NCBI GenBank assembly: GCA_902728285.1
Contig: CACVBU010000865.1
Coordinates: forward strand, 2,013,044 to 2,077,043
Length of the DNA: 64,000 nucleotides
From: Clytia hemisphaerica
Taxonomy: Eukaryota; Cnidaria; Hydrozoa; Leptothecata; Clytiidae
Direction of reading: 5' to 3'
Numbering within the stretch: position 1 is the stretch's first letter; each line of letters opens with the position of its first letter. The notes beneath the pieces are model-generated. The model had not been told where the DNA came from and made no database searches. It saw only the letters and a program-made list of their open reading frames with translations. The translations under genes and the position numbers were made by a program. Positions 31,984 through 43,592 of this stretch are shown piece after piece.

Positions 31984-34199
31984 AGGTGGGAGTCACATGA
32001 AGAATGCGGAAAATTGAAATTTTACATTTTTCATCATAACTTTTGAAGCAGAAAAGATTTCTAAATGAAACTTTCAAGAAATGTAATATAACAATAGACA
32101 ATGTGAAAAATTAAAAAAAAATTCTAAAAATAGCCAAGACGGGGGTAATATCAGCCAGGGGGTAATACACTATCAAAATACTTTGGCAGCGTTTCAGAAA
32201 AATCTATAAAAGCTATTCCAAAAATTTTTTTTGGAGGTTGCTAGTACTTGGATAAGCTGTGGAATGAATGGATAATTTTTTCAAAATTTCATTCCAGGGG
32301 GTCTGGAACATAAAAAATGGAAAATTTGAGTTTTAAAGAAAAAATTGAATTTTTCTAGATTTTTTCAAAAATCTAATCCATTCATTCCATAGCAAACCAT
32401 AAATGGAGCAACTCCTGAAAATTTCATGAACATAGCTCTTTCCAATCCCGAGAAAACGTTGCCAAGGTGTGCGAAAACCCCCTGAAACCTATTTTGAGAA
32501 AACGGTTCGTAAAGTCAGAAGTAGATATATCTACAATGTATAGCAATGTGCCCTCCCGGTTATTACCATAATGGCTTTATGGCAACTCCTGAACTTGGGC
32601 ACAGGATGTACGGTTTAAGTAAGTAAGTGTAAGTAGATATATCTCTCTATTTCTCTGTAATAAATCGACCGTTATACAAAATTCTTTCTCTGTTCGACAA
32701 AAATGGAATAAAGTTCTACTTTATATACTTTAGAAAAGGCTTTCAAATATCAAAATGGTCCAGAAATTCCAAATTATCACTTTCACAGGATGTGCGCCAA
32801 TCCTTAAAATTTTGCGCCAAACTCCACGTCAACATTGATTTAAGTCAATTTAAGTATGTTTTCACAGCAAATACCATATTTTCAATGTAATAGATCATCC
32901 TAGTATATTTTCCTCACTGATAAGTTAATTTAAAGATGATCTGTTGTGATACAAGAATCCACTTGGATATCTACCCGTGCACGATTTCTCCTGACTGTAA
33001 ATAATCCAGCCAGAGCGCAGAGGGCGCGAAGGGAGTGTCGCAGACCTTCAATAATTTATCACACACAATTGTTAAACCAGCCTCCAGGCTTTCAATTCCC
33101 TAAACACTTGGATCTTTAAATAGATACATCATTGAATATGCCTTTCGTCTCTTTGTCCTTCAAAGTTTTTCGGTACAGTAGGTGTCGTCGTCAAACTAAG
33201 TTCATATCGGAAACGTTGAGTTTGAGAATCAAGTCTTTGGTTTCACTTAACTCAAGCTTTCTTAGTTGAGAAGAATGACATTAAAGAGTAAAAAATGTCA
33301 GTCAATCCAACATTTCCCAATTAAAGCAGTTTTCATAGTCAAAAACGCTGCTGACTGGCTGGTGGCTGGACAGCCTCCAAAATTTGGAAAGATCTAGTTT
33401 CAATCACCAATTCCGCCCTTCCCCTCTTTTTCTCTATTTTCTATCTCTAACTCTGTTTTTTTCTGATTTCTGGACTTAGTTTTTCTGAATTTGACTATTT
33501 GAAGCTATTTTGCTAATTCTGAAACTATACTCCCACACCTCGGTTCATGCAATTCATAACATATTATACCGAACTAGTAAAAGACGGGGGTAATGTTATT
33601 ATAATATGGGTAAAAGTACCCCTTTTTTAAACCTGACTGAAATTCGAGCCGTTACTAGCAACCCTGCGGGGCCCAAGGCGCCGAGTATGCACCCGGCACA
33701 GTGACAAACCGTTACTAGCAACCCTGGACCCTAGCTAATAATCGAATCCTGACCCCCGGAAAATTACAACGGACTAGAAAGAACGAAAAAAATTGAAGGG
33801 GCGGAATTGCTGATTGAAACCAGTTTTCACCCCAAAATTTGTATGTATATCACTTCTTTAGTTACCATCTTTGATATTAGGAAATCCCGCGAAAAAAAGG
33901 CGGTATTGACTTAGACGCCCGAAAAGGGCGTAAAAAGATCTTTCGTTTGGTATGTCATGATCCTATGTTTAGATCAGCCATAAAGAAATCAGGCCCTAGC
34001 AACGGGTATGACTTTTCGTTGCTAAGGAAAATACTTTAGATCAGGGTCTAGAAAAAACCTTATATCTCTGGAAATATAAATGCTACGGCCTTAAAATTTT
34101 CAGGGTGTATTCAGAAAGGGTATAGGATCATGAAACGCGCAAAATCCCGAATTCGATAATTTTTTCACCAAATCTCAAAGCTTCATGTGACTCGCACCT
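31984..34199. mobile_element. 2.2-kb non-coding TIR element
   Basis: Left end AGGTGGGAGTCACATGAAG and right end CTTCATGTGACTCGCACCT are inverted, flanked by TTTAA-type sequence on both sides. No transposase-like frame inside. Contains a nested inverted pair at about 33,373 and 33,838. Boundaries certain to within a few bases. Confidence 0.6.
33373..33840. mobile_element. Nested inverted-repeat element with AGTTTCAATCACCAATTCCG ends
   Basis: CTAGTTTCAATCACCAATTC at the left is the complement of GAATTGCTGATTGAAACCAG at the right with few mismatches. The intervening sequence has two copies of CCGTTACTAGCAACCCTG. Confidence 0.5.
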
Positions 34200-35006
34200 T
34201 TTAAGAACGTGTGAAAATTTTGCTTCCATTTTCTACGTAGGTATACTTGAATGGTATTGTCGGATGATTTTGGAATTTGAGTGACTCAATGTTTAAAGAT
34301 TTCCAAAAGTTAGGACCAAAATTTTTGTTTTTGGTAATGGTTATATGTTATATATATAGTATGAAAATAAAATGTTTTCTCCTGTCTGATCTACAAACAA
34401 CAAAGAGTGGCCGAATTGTTTTTCCTCTTAGAGAGACGATGTTACAATGAAAGGGCAAATATATCTGACATAAAAAATTTGTTGCTCCAAATCGAATTAG
34501 AGTGGGTCGGTTGGTCTTTTCTCCATTGAAGAAGAATGAAAAGTTGAAAATGAGGCTGAAAACTTTGCTATTGACCTAAATGTTAGTTTGCATTAAAAAT
34601 ATTTAAAATCAGGGACGTTTTAGGGTGCCGATTTCTTTTTGCGAGTTTTTAATATCAAACAAATGCCAGATTTTCGTTATTTATCTTTTTTGCTGTCAAA
34701 TTTCTATGAATTGGCTATGTAATTCTGTGAACTGGCGGTTGCATAGTGAGCATCGGTAGCTATATTTATTCGGAATCGTAAATTAAAGGTGTCACATTTT
34801 TTTTATTGCATATTTAATTCATCATGTGACCATACATCTTACACATAGCTTTTTGAAACAGGTTCGTATATATCATTTCTTTATCGAAAGTCCATACAAT
34901 TTGAATCGATATTTTTTGTTCTCTCCTTCTGCATATACTCCATTACAACTGCATTGTTCAAACGTTTGGTTCATTTGTCTAAAAAAAAGAGGGTAAAAAA
35001 TATAAA
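34200..35006. other. No gene seen, 34.2-35.0 kb
   Basis: AT-rich; no exon, RNA gene or inverted-repeat element recognised. Confidence 0.4.
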
Positions 35007-35191
35007 ATACTTTAAGCGTACAAACATTCGCGAGGTCGGAATTTCACGAAATTTACGACATTTACTTTCGCGAAAATATTTTTCGCGAGCATAAACTTTC
35101 GTGAATTGGGTGATGAAAATGAAAATGAAATGGCCAAAATTCGCGAAAATCGTGAAAGTTTCTGCTCGCAAAAGTTTGTACCCTAAAGTAT
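35007..35191. mobile_element. MITE with ATACTTTAAGCGTACAAAC ends
   Basis: 185 bp; ends ATACTTTAAGCGTACAAAC and GTTTGTACCCTAAAGTAT. Body rich in TTCGCGA-type motifs (TTTCGCGAAAA, ATTCGCGAAAAT). Confidence 0.7.
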
Positions 35192-35462
35192 ATTTTTTCT
35201 CAAAAGAGAATGTGCGAAATATTAGGCGAGACCAATATGATTAGTTGTTTTACGGGCCCGACCGACCCTAAAATGTGAAAAATCGAAATAAAAATAGAAT
35301 TAATTTTCGTAGTCAATATTTTTATTTTCATTGTTGCTGACTGCTAGTTTTCCAAAACTTTGATAGATGTTCCAAGTTTTAGAGGAATTTATATTCCACT
35401 TTTTTATTTAATACACAAATTCACCTTTCCCGAGCTTATAATTTGCTAGTATTTGTACTAGT

Positions 35463-35615
35463 AATAACATAGTTTAGAGGGTGATTTGGGATTAATAACC
35501 CCGAGGTTCATTGAAAACATTTCAAAATAGCCCGAACGTAGTGAGGGGTCAGTGTTTTCAATAAAACGAGGGGTTATTATATTAATCCAAAATTACCCAA
35601 GAATACCATGTTATT
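35463..35615. mobile_element. Foldback element AATAACCCCGAGG
   Basis: Left arm AATAACAT...GGGATTAATAACCCC and right arm GGGGTTATTATATTAATCC...ATGTTATT pair across a loop containing TGAAAACA / TGTTTTCA. About 150 bp. Confidence 0.6.
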
Positions 35616-36872
35616 CCGCGTTAATTATATGGTCAAAAAAAGAATTGAAGAACACTCAATCGCTATTCTTTTCGAAACTTATAAAAACATTCGAAACTAT
35701 AAAAAAACATTCGACTGACACTGTTATTATGATTGGCTTAAAAATTTCGTACGATATTTTGTTAACCAATAGAAATTTTTGTTTACATCAGGGCGATTAC
35801 AAAAAAGCGGGGCTATTACGGATTTATCGCCCCGCTCGTCCTTTACAAATCTAAGCTAAATGTAATCAACCATATAATTAACTACGGTACATCCAACTAA
35901 CCTTCAAAAATCTGCTCATCTTTTATGAGCAAACTAATTTGCAAAATCTAGAAATTATGATGTAATAACAAGATCAAATAACCAGTGCTCACGATTATTG
36001 CGATTGTAAAGTTATTTTTTTTAATATTTGGTGGATGTAATGGGGCTTAACTTTGTGATTTTTCCCGGTAAAGCTTTGCGATCACCAAGCTATGATTTAA
36101 GGGCTCTGACCATAGTCAAAAAATAGTTTACGAGATTTGAAGATAAGACTTTTGTTTTGAGTTCCTTGAAACTTTTAACAAAAGACTGTGTTTATAAATT
36201 AACTATGAATTTATTCTATCAAGAGTAATTAGCAATTTAATTAAAACAAGAATCGCAAAATTGCGACTAAATATTTCCTTAAAAATGAAGGTCATTATTG
36301 ACATATATAAAAAAGCACACATAATAAAGTATACATATATATTTGTCCAGAAAGAACTGGCATGTTGTTTGCTTTGTTTTGGTGTTTAAAAATATGTACT
36401 TATCAGTCCTAAAAAAATACAAATTTGAATATAATGAGGGCAATAAGTCTGGTTAAATGTTACTTTATTCACAAGATTTAAGGATTACTGAAAAAATACT
36501 ACTGCAGATGAACTAAACTCAAAAACTAAAACTTTACAATAAATTTACATTACGACAAAGTAAAAATCTATCTTTAATAGCAACAAAGAAAAAATGTGGC
36601 TCAAAGTTTTAAAGCATTTAAATAGCTTTAAACAGTAGACCTTTTTTTAAAGAGGCAGTCATATTGAATAATTATGTACTCCAGCATAAAAACAATGAAC
36701 CAGCCATGCATAATTTAGGTCTATTTAGTTCAGTAGGTATAGAGAATTCAAGATTTGAAAACAGGCACTGCATTGGTTTACAAGACTAGAGAAAGATGTC
36801 AACCATCCACACGGTTCATGAAAAAAGTAAAGTATTTATCAAAAAAAGGTTCTTTTTTTTTTGGTAATCAAT
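35616..36872. other. No gene seen, 35.6-36.9 kb
   Basis: AT-rich. The block TTAAGGGCTCTGACCATAG (about 36,096-36,116) recurs inverted at about 46,643-46,663, so at least a fragment of a dispersed repeat is here. Nothing coding. Confidence 0.4.
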
Positions 36873-37253
36873 ACACCGTTTAACAGTGTTGGCTGCGCAC
36901 GCATATGAACAATTTTCTATTGTTTTGATTTTGGCAACGACGAGAAACTTCACTCTCCCCCGTAAAAAATGGTAGGTAAACAGCCAGTTCTCATAAGAAA
37001 ACCCAGCAGAGAAATGGTAGGTAAAGAACTCCTTTTCATCATAGCTTCTTTTCCTCTTGGTGAGTTTTTGTGAAATTTTCAGGAGAGATACATAAAATTG
37101 TCATTAATATCATGTTCAAACATCTAAAACATTCTCTTTAAAGGAAGGGAAAAAAATGGCAATGTTTACATTTCTCTAACCTTCCACAGTACTAAAGTGA
37201 GCATTTTTACCTCCCGCCTCTACGGTGGAGATGGCGAGACTGTTAAACGGTGT
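36873..37253. mobile_element. 381-bp element with ACACCGTTTAACAGT ends
   Basis: Perfect 15-bp inverted ends ACACCGTTTAACAGT / ACTGTTAAACGGTGT. No clear target duplication and no coding frame. Also holds a duplicated ATGGTAGGTAAA motif near 36,968 and 37,014. Confidence 0.5.
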
Positions 37254-37269
37254 CTTCCAACAAACAACA

Positions 37270-37660
37270 ATCAATATACCCTAACAGGATCCCACGGTGT
37301 AAACATTATCAACCAACAAAACCCACACCACCAAAATTGTAAAAATAAGTCAATATAATTTCTATCAACAATTTCTCGTAAAATGTTTTTTTTTCCAACA
37401 TTCTGACTGTCTGATACCAATCATCGCTGGAGTCATCATGTGTAGAGTGACTGTGTATAACAACAAAAGTTTATTGAAAATCATCCCACGGTCATGGTGA
37501 AGCTAAAAATTTATCAACCAAACAAAACTGACGCCAAGTCAAATCTGTCGATTAAAAATTTCCATGAAAATTACAATCGAAACTTATCTCATAAAATGTT
37601 TTTTTCAACATTCTGGAGGTGTTCAAAGTTAGAGGTATCATATGTAGAGCCAAGCAATAC
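37270..37660. repeat. Diverged tandem duplication, about 215 bp unit
   Basis: ATCCCACGGT...AAAATGTTTTTTT...CAACATTCTG occurs at about 37,288-37,408 and again at about 37,484-37,615, with ATCATATGTAGAG/ATCATGTGTAGAG downstream of each. Unit poorly conserved. Confidence 0.5.
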
Positions 37661-38779
37661 ATGAAAAGTCATTTGCTATCCCATTTGCCATGAGATATAC
37701 GAGTCAAGAAATCAAACAAAAACCAACAAATCATGTCTCTTCACTTTTTTCATGTCACATCGTGTTTATATGGGATAAACCAGAAAGTCAATCCACAAGA
37801 ACAGCCATCTTTCTTTATTATGGAGTGTTCCAAAACTATTGGTAGGTTGTTTGGAAGTAAAGAAACCCACACAGTTTGATTTATTTATTTTGATTCTTTT
37901 GGCAAAAGCGCGGGAAAAAAAAGCTGATATGCGGGGTGATAAAATCGATTTTTCAGCTTTTTTAGCCTCGTTTCCATTCAGACTTTCGTCGTCGTGTGCA
38001 ACTGTCTTAACTCCAAACATTGAGAATTGTCAGTTACACCCGACTGTCTGTTGGAAACATTACGTAATGGATTTTTTCCAAATCTCTTGTTAAATCGAGC
38101 TCCGGCGTGAGGAACAGTAGGGTGTTTTTTATACGACGATGAAGACGTCATTTCTTCGAGAAACGTCGGGGGAAAATATAAGTATCATTCTCGATCGGGA
38201 AACGTCGCCCGGTTCGGAAGCGTATTGTTGATCGGACCATACTGCTTTCTAACAGTCAAAACAAAGACGGCGGCAAAAATAAACAACTGGTTGCTACTGC
38301 TCTTTCGCTATTTTTCTTTGGGTTTTTTATGCTTTAATGAGTTGAATTTGATCATGATTTTTGTGTGATTGTTACAAGAAATGGTTGATGATGAAGTTTT
38401 CTTATTCCTTCCTGGATTTGATGTTTCGTTTGGTTTGGCATGAGAGATTGATGCAATCTCTTGAAAAACAGGACATTTTATCAACTTTCACAACAAACTA
38501 ACTTCAATTTTGCCCGTATATTTACACAAATTCTAACAAGACAGGTGACTGAATATTTGTGGATAAATCTTACCATGCTATATTTGAAAAATTAAATACT
38601 TGCAGCATCAAAAAAGTTTGAACTCACTTTTTTACATGAATATGATGGTCAGATGGTAGATGCAGCACCACCCAAGGAGGATACGAAATGGTTGTGGTTG
38701 GATAAGGACTGGTTAGCTTTAATGTAAAAATTTAAACCCGGACCAAAATTTACTGATTGATGATTGAATTTCCCTTGGT
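37661..38779. other. No gene recognised, 37.66-38.78 kb; locally CpG-rich
   Basis: A stretch at about 38,095-38,290 is clearly richer in CG dinucleotides than its surroundings and contains GACGTCA (CRE-like) and several AACGTCG motifs. It could be a promoter or first exon of an unrecognised gene; no convincing exon was found. Confidence 0.3.
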
Positions 38780-39065
38780 GTTTTAAAAATGCAACGTGGA
38801 AAACTTTTGGCTGTGAATTTGGACATTTTCTTGCACATGCGTTTTAAAACGTGGAAATTTTGCTGTGAATTTGGACAGTTTCTTCCACGTGCGTTTAAAA
38901 CGTGGAAAACTTTTGGCTGTGAATTTGGAAATTTTCTTTCACGTGCGTTTAAAATGTGGAAACTTATTGCTGTGAATTTGGACATTTCGTTCCACATGCA
39001 TTTTAAGCCTGGGAAACTTTTGGTTTTGAATTTGGACATTTTCATCCATGTGCGTTTAAAACGTG
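38780..39065. repeat. 53-bp minisatellite, left part
   Basis: About five units with consensus pieces GTTTAAAACGTGGAAA, TTTTGCTGTGAATTTGGACA and TTTTCTTCCACGTGC. Period about 53 bp. It stops abruptly at 39,065 where the DIRS-like element begins, and resumes at 43,489. Confidence 0.85.
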
Positions 39066-39232
39066 TTAAACACAAAAGGCTACTAGGCAAGGATAGGCAG
39101 AAAGCACACAGATATGTCTACATGGTATTTTCAGTGCTTGACGGAATAAACACTGTGAAAACGGCACAGACAAAATATGTACAGGAATATAAACTAGGAA
39201 AATAAAACAAATGTCCAAATCCAATGTGTGTA

Positions 39233-40225
39233 TTAGTTGTTAGGTAAAGAAGAAATATATGAAGAAATAGAATGCTGGGCATGCAAACGCTGCGACAAGG
39301 GCATATGTAGATAAAGATACATTGCATCAGACTTCCAGTCACCCATAACTGCAATGGAGTCAAGAGGCACACCAGCCTCCAAAGCAAAGGTAGCCCCCCC
39401 ACGTCTGAATGAGTGTGACCCATATTGACGGTGTGAGAGCCCAGAACGTGAGAGGTGTGCTTGAAGAATGTGCATGAAATCCCGGTAAACAAAAACACGG
39501 TTAGCCCCAAGGTAGGAATCCCTCCAACAAAAAGCTTGATCACATGGGAGGGCCCCAGGGGTAAGAGAGAAGGCACGTGAAACTGCGGAAACAGGGCAGA
39601 GGTGAGACGAAGGCATTGCCACCAGTGGTTTAGTAACAGTGCGTTGACCAAACTGGATAGTCTTGCTCCATCTCACCCTGATGTGGATCTCAGAACCCAA
39701 AAAAGTAAAATCATCCCGGGTGAGAAAAAGTGTCTGGGGAAAAAAACCCTTCTGGGGGAGACGGGGGTTAAAGGTGACTCTTCCGAAAAAGCCCAAAAAA
39801 GGAAACCAAACATAGAGCCTAAAAAGAAGCTTGCTTACTATCCCGCAGGTTGAGCTGGGAGTGAATGAAAGAAAGAATCTCAACCGTGATGGGAAGCTTG
39901 GGGACGGGAGGGACACCCTTAGAGCGCTTGATACCCTTCAACACAGAGGACAGGAAAAAATTATCAAGAAGAGGGTTGGGGAACCCCATCTCACGATGCA
40001 AGAGGCAAACAATGTTCAAATATATACAAACAGACTGAGGTAACAGGAAACGGGCTAGATACGCAGCATACATGCAGAGGTGCACACACTTAGCAGGAGC
40101 TGGCGGTAGATCAAGCATATTGCAAAACTGAAGATAAACCTTGCGGTGAGTACGGTAGGCCTTGCGTGTATTGGTAGCATAGGTGGCTTCACGATAGAAC
40201 TGCACATCCGCCAGCAGCGAAGACG
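39233..40225 (-). pseudogene. Tyrosine recombinase of the DIRS-like element (frameshifted)
   Basis: Opens in frame as EFASSLLADVQFYREATYA, typical of a phage-type YR N-terminal core-binding domain. A frameshift near 39,840 moves to the frame with FGRVTF, then SHSFRRGGATFALEAG (HxxR box) and MGDWKSDAMYLYLH (catalytic Tyr). Ends at the stop near 39,233. Would join circular cDNA into the genome; the frameshift disables it. Confidence 0.85.
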
Positions 40226-40231
40226 CAAACT

Positions 40232-41859
40232 CTAAAAAGCAGAGTGAAGACGTGAGCCTGAGCCATGCAAGCCAAGAAGAAAACAGAAACAGTTCACAGA
40301 CATGTGCCAGACAACATTATCAGTGGAAGCAGATTGGCCAAAACAGTCACAAAGATACTGGAGAAAGGCTGCAAGATGTGAATGCTCATGCAACCGAGAT
40401 ACATGATCAGCAACAACATTTTGGACTCCCGGCACATGAAAAACTTTTAGGCGAAAGTTATAGGTGGCAGAACACCAGAACAGACGTCTGAGGTAAGTCA
40501 TCATGAGCGGGTTGCGAGATGATCCTTTATTCAACATCCCAACTGCAGCCGTGTTGTCACAGTAAATATGGACAACCTTATTACACAAGTAAGGTGCCCA
40601 GCGTTCCAAGGCAAAAACAATGCAAAGCGCTTCCTTGTAGTTGATGTGCAAGCCTGCAAGGGCAGGAGCATCAACCAACAAATTAGAATAGAACCAGTCA
40701 TTGTCAAAAACTGCTCCGATGGTGTGGATGTTAGTAACAGGTCTAGTGTCATGAAAGGAACACTGACCATTAAAAATCTCAAGAAAATCCAACCACCAAG
40801 AAATGTCCTTAAAAAACTCCTCGCTCAACAGACACTTGGATGACTGTTTCCGTAAGGAGCCCATAAGGTCAAGAATACGACGCAAAGAAGTTCTTCCTCC
40901 ATAAATAACCTTGCAAGCCCAGTTAAGACGGCCAGCAAGCTGTTGTAGCTGCCTCTTTGATGCACGAGCTCGGGACTGAAAAGACAGTAGTGCATCTTTC
41001 AGATCACCTAGCTTCTTGACTGGGAGAGAGAGAGTCAAAGAGGTGGTGTCAATCTCAACTCCAAGAAATACCAGTCTTGTGCATGGTGTGGGACAAGCTT
41101 AGAGGGGCTGATGGTAAAACCTAGGGAAACCAGAAGAGAGGAAAGAGTATCAAAGGCAGCTTGACATTCATGCTGAGTCCTACCAATGACCAAGAAATCA
41201 TCAAGATATACTATGATCAAAGGGTAGCCTCTTCTCTGCATCATACGTCTGACACTCTGAGTTAAACGATGAAAAATACCAGGGGCACTGCGTGCACCAA
41301 AAGGGAGACGTGTGTCTTTTAGATACGTGTAATGGCTATCCCCACTAAATTTCCACTTCAAACCGAGAGCATCTCGGTTAGAAGGATGGACTGGGACAGA
41401 TCGATACGCATGTCTCAAATCTATCTTAGCGATGAAGAAATCCTTCCCTATCAACCTGCAGGCATCATCTAGGGTCTGGAAAGATTGCTTCTCAATATCG
41501 ATGTAAGAATTAACGCCCATACCGTGGGGCATCGAACAGTCATGGATCAAACGGAGATCCTCAGAATCAGGCTTTGGAACTGCTCCAAGTGCGCTGACTA
41601 TCACAGGCTTTTCAGTAGCAATAATGTAATTTCCGGCCGCGAGTTCTTCAAGGATAGTGGCTTCAACTTTCCCTTTAGAACCCTGGCCAATAGCAGAATT
41701 ATAGTTATCCATCTCCGCAGGGCTGATTGAAGCATCTACTGGGAGCAATTGAAATCCATTGACCACACTATCAAACAAAAATTGACGGTCCGGATCATTT
41801 TGGAGTTCGTTGTCCCAAAGTGCAGAATCAAGCGGAGAAGGACCAGGTTCAGAAGAAAA
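40232..41859 (-). pseudogene. Reverse transcriptase plus RNase H of the DIRS-like element
   Basis: RT motifs: ALGAVPKPDSEDLRLIHDCS, KIDLRHAYRSVPVHP, LPFGARSAPGIFHRL and the catalytic YLDDFLVIG at about 41,184-41,213. A one-base frameshift near 41,060 separates RT (LEGVE-type FLG motif, VFLGVEIDT) from the RNase H part, which has NYKEALCIVFALE, IYCDNTAAVG and VADHVSR. Stop near 40,232, overlapping the YR start in another frame. Confidence 0.88.
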
Positions 41860-41862
41860 GAG

Positions 41863-43278
41863 TCATTGAGAGCCACCCTCATTCACAGGATGCAGAAAAC
41901 CCTGATGTGATTTTCCACAAGCCTGAGAGCCAACCTTGCGGTTACAGGCATGAGTGAACCTGCAGGGTGACTTCTGGCAACCTTTTCTTGAATTAAACAT
42001 CCGACAAATCTCAGAGCCGGACGAGAGATGTGTCATTGTGGGAGGACCAGAAACCTTACTGTTACCCGCAAGACCTGAGGAGAGAAAATCAATCTTGGGT
42101 GAGGAAGTATCAGTGCCATGCCCAAGCCCACGAGGTAGCTTTGCAGCCCAGCGAGGTATAAGAACAACCTCATGTAGATGGCTATGGTCAGTACTCCACG
42201 AGAACCCATAAGTATGTTGCAAAATCCGAAATTCATCGTCATATTGCAACACGGATTACCATGTGTACTTAGTTGCCAGCTCTAAGACCTTAATCGCATA
42301 AGAAAGGTACTCCTGTACATGGAAAAGGGTGGAAAGCTTCCCAGAAAAAAGTAACTCGTAAAAAATTCTCAAATTAGCAATATTAAATTGTTCAACTGTA
42401 ACACTAGAAAGTTTGGGTTTAGAGTCCTGTAAAATCAAGGCAAGTTTACAATTGTTGTCATAAGACAAAACTTTTTCATCCTCAGCAGGTCGAATACGAG
42501 AAACAAAGTCCACTATACGTAAAGCTTTACCTCTGGTAACGTCGTTGGTGCGTGTTGGGCGAAGAAAAAGTTCGTTCTGTGTAAACTGACGAGTAGAAGA
42601 AGGTTCAGCGGTCGAACCAGAATTCAAAAAGGGAAGAACATTACCAAACGAAGAGCCAGGATTCAAGATTCAAAGATTTTGTTGTTGTCGTTGTTGAGAA
42701 GAAAGAAGCGGGCGGTGAAGCAAAGTAGACATGGAATCGGCAGGAAAATTATTTAAAATGGCGGATTGAGCTGTAAGGTTTTCCCCTGAGGAACTGTTGC
42801 GTGTTTTGGGCGGAGGGGCGGAGCGAGACGAATGTTGTTGACTTCTAGAGTCTTTTAAACGTTGGAGTTTCTCTGTCTGTCGTTTAATTTCCTCAATCAA
42901 AACGTTTTCATCTTCACGAAGTTGGTTCTCTTTGTCACGTCTGATCGATTCCAGGAGCTCAGTTTCTTGATTTTTAAGATCTCGAAGATGTTGTCCGTAA
43001 TGATCCATCTGCTCTGTTGAGAAGGGACGAGAATCGGGGCTTTTCCTTGTGTTTTCAGCAGATGAGCGACGATTTCGTGTAGATGGAGAAGAAGACAGAG
43101 ACGGCGGTGGAGGTGGACCTTGGCAGTTTTTCCTTGGATGATCAAAATCATGTAAGTCATGACTTCTTTGGCATCCAGGGCATTTTTTCTTTCTGGTACC
43201 AGTATCCTCACTGGTTGGAGTACCAGGTGGAGTAGTCAGGAACATAAGTATTGAAAAGAATAGTCTTTCAGCAAGCAT
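41863..43278 (-). pseudogene. Gag-like ORF of the DIRS-like element with in-frame stops
   Basis: One continuous frame from 43,278 to 41,863 broken by TGA at 42,670 and TAA at 42,256; a TGA at 41,863 separates it from the RT in the same frame. N-terminal part has CPGCQRSHDLHDFDH (zinc-binding-like) and a Gln/Arg-rich helix; C-terminal part has a CCCH-like knuckle, CRMFNSRKGCQKSPCRFTHAC. Expected to be the capsid/nucleic-acid-binding protein. Confidence 0.75.
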
Positions 43279-43488
43279 TTTGACAGATAAACAGTAACAG
43301 GAGATAAATATGAAAACAGCAAAAAACAGCAGTCTGCACTGAAGAACTGAAGAACTGAAAAAGGCCCATGTGAAAAATCTGTGGCCTTATAAGGGGCATG
43401 AAAGTGAGGCTAAATCAAGAGTCCGGATTAGGACCAAAACAAACCAATTGCATCTAAACCCTGATATACAAAAACATATATCAGACAC

Positions 43489-43592
43489 GAAATTTTTGCT
43501 GTGAATTTGGCCATTTTCTTCCCCGTGCGATTAAAATGTAGAAAACTTTTGTCTTGAACTTGACATTTTCTCCCACATGCATTTAAAAAATG
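43489..43592. repeat. 53-bp minisatellite, right part
   Basis: Resumes with GAAATTTTTGCTGTGAATTT, about two units, ending CCCACATGCATTTAAAAAAT. Together with 38,780-39,065 this is one array of about seven units. Confidence 0.85.

Larger units (their letters stand above)
39066..43488 (-). mobile_element. Degenerate DIRS/Ngaro-like tyrosine-recombinase retrotransposon
   Basis: A 4,423-bp element reading right to left: gag-like ORF, reverse transcriptase, RNase H, tyrosine recombinase. Joining the flanks rebuilds an intact minisatellite unit with no target duplication, as expected when a recombinase rather than an integrase inserts the DNA. The DIRS order (RT, RNase H, YR) distinguishes it from Ty3/Gypsy. 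Coding regions contain three in-frame stops and at least two frameshifts, so this copy is inactive. Split terminal repeats typical of the group were not worked out. Confidence 0.88.
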
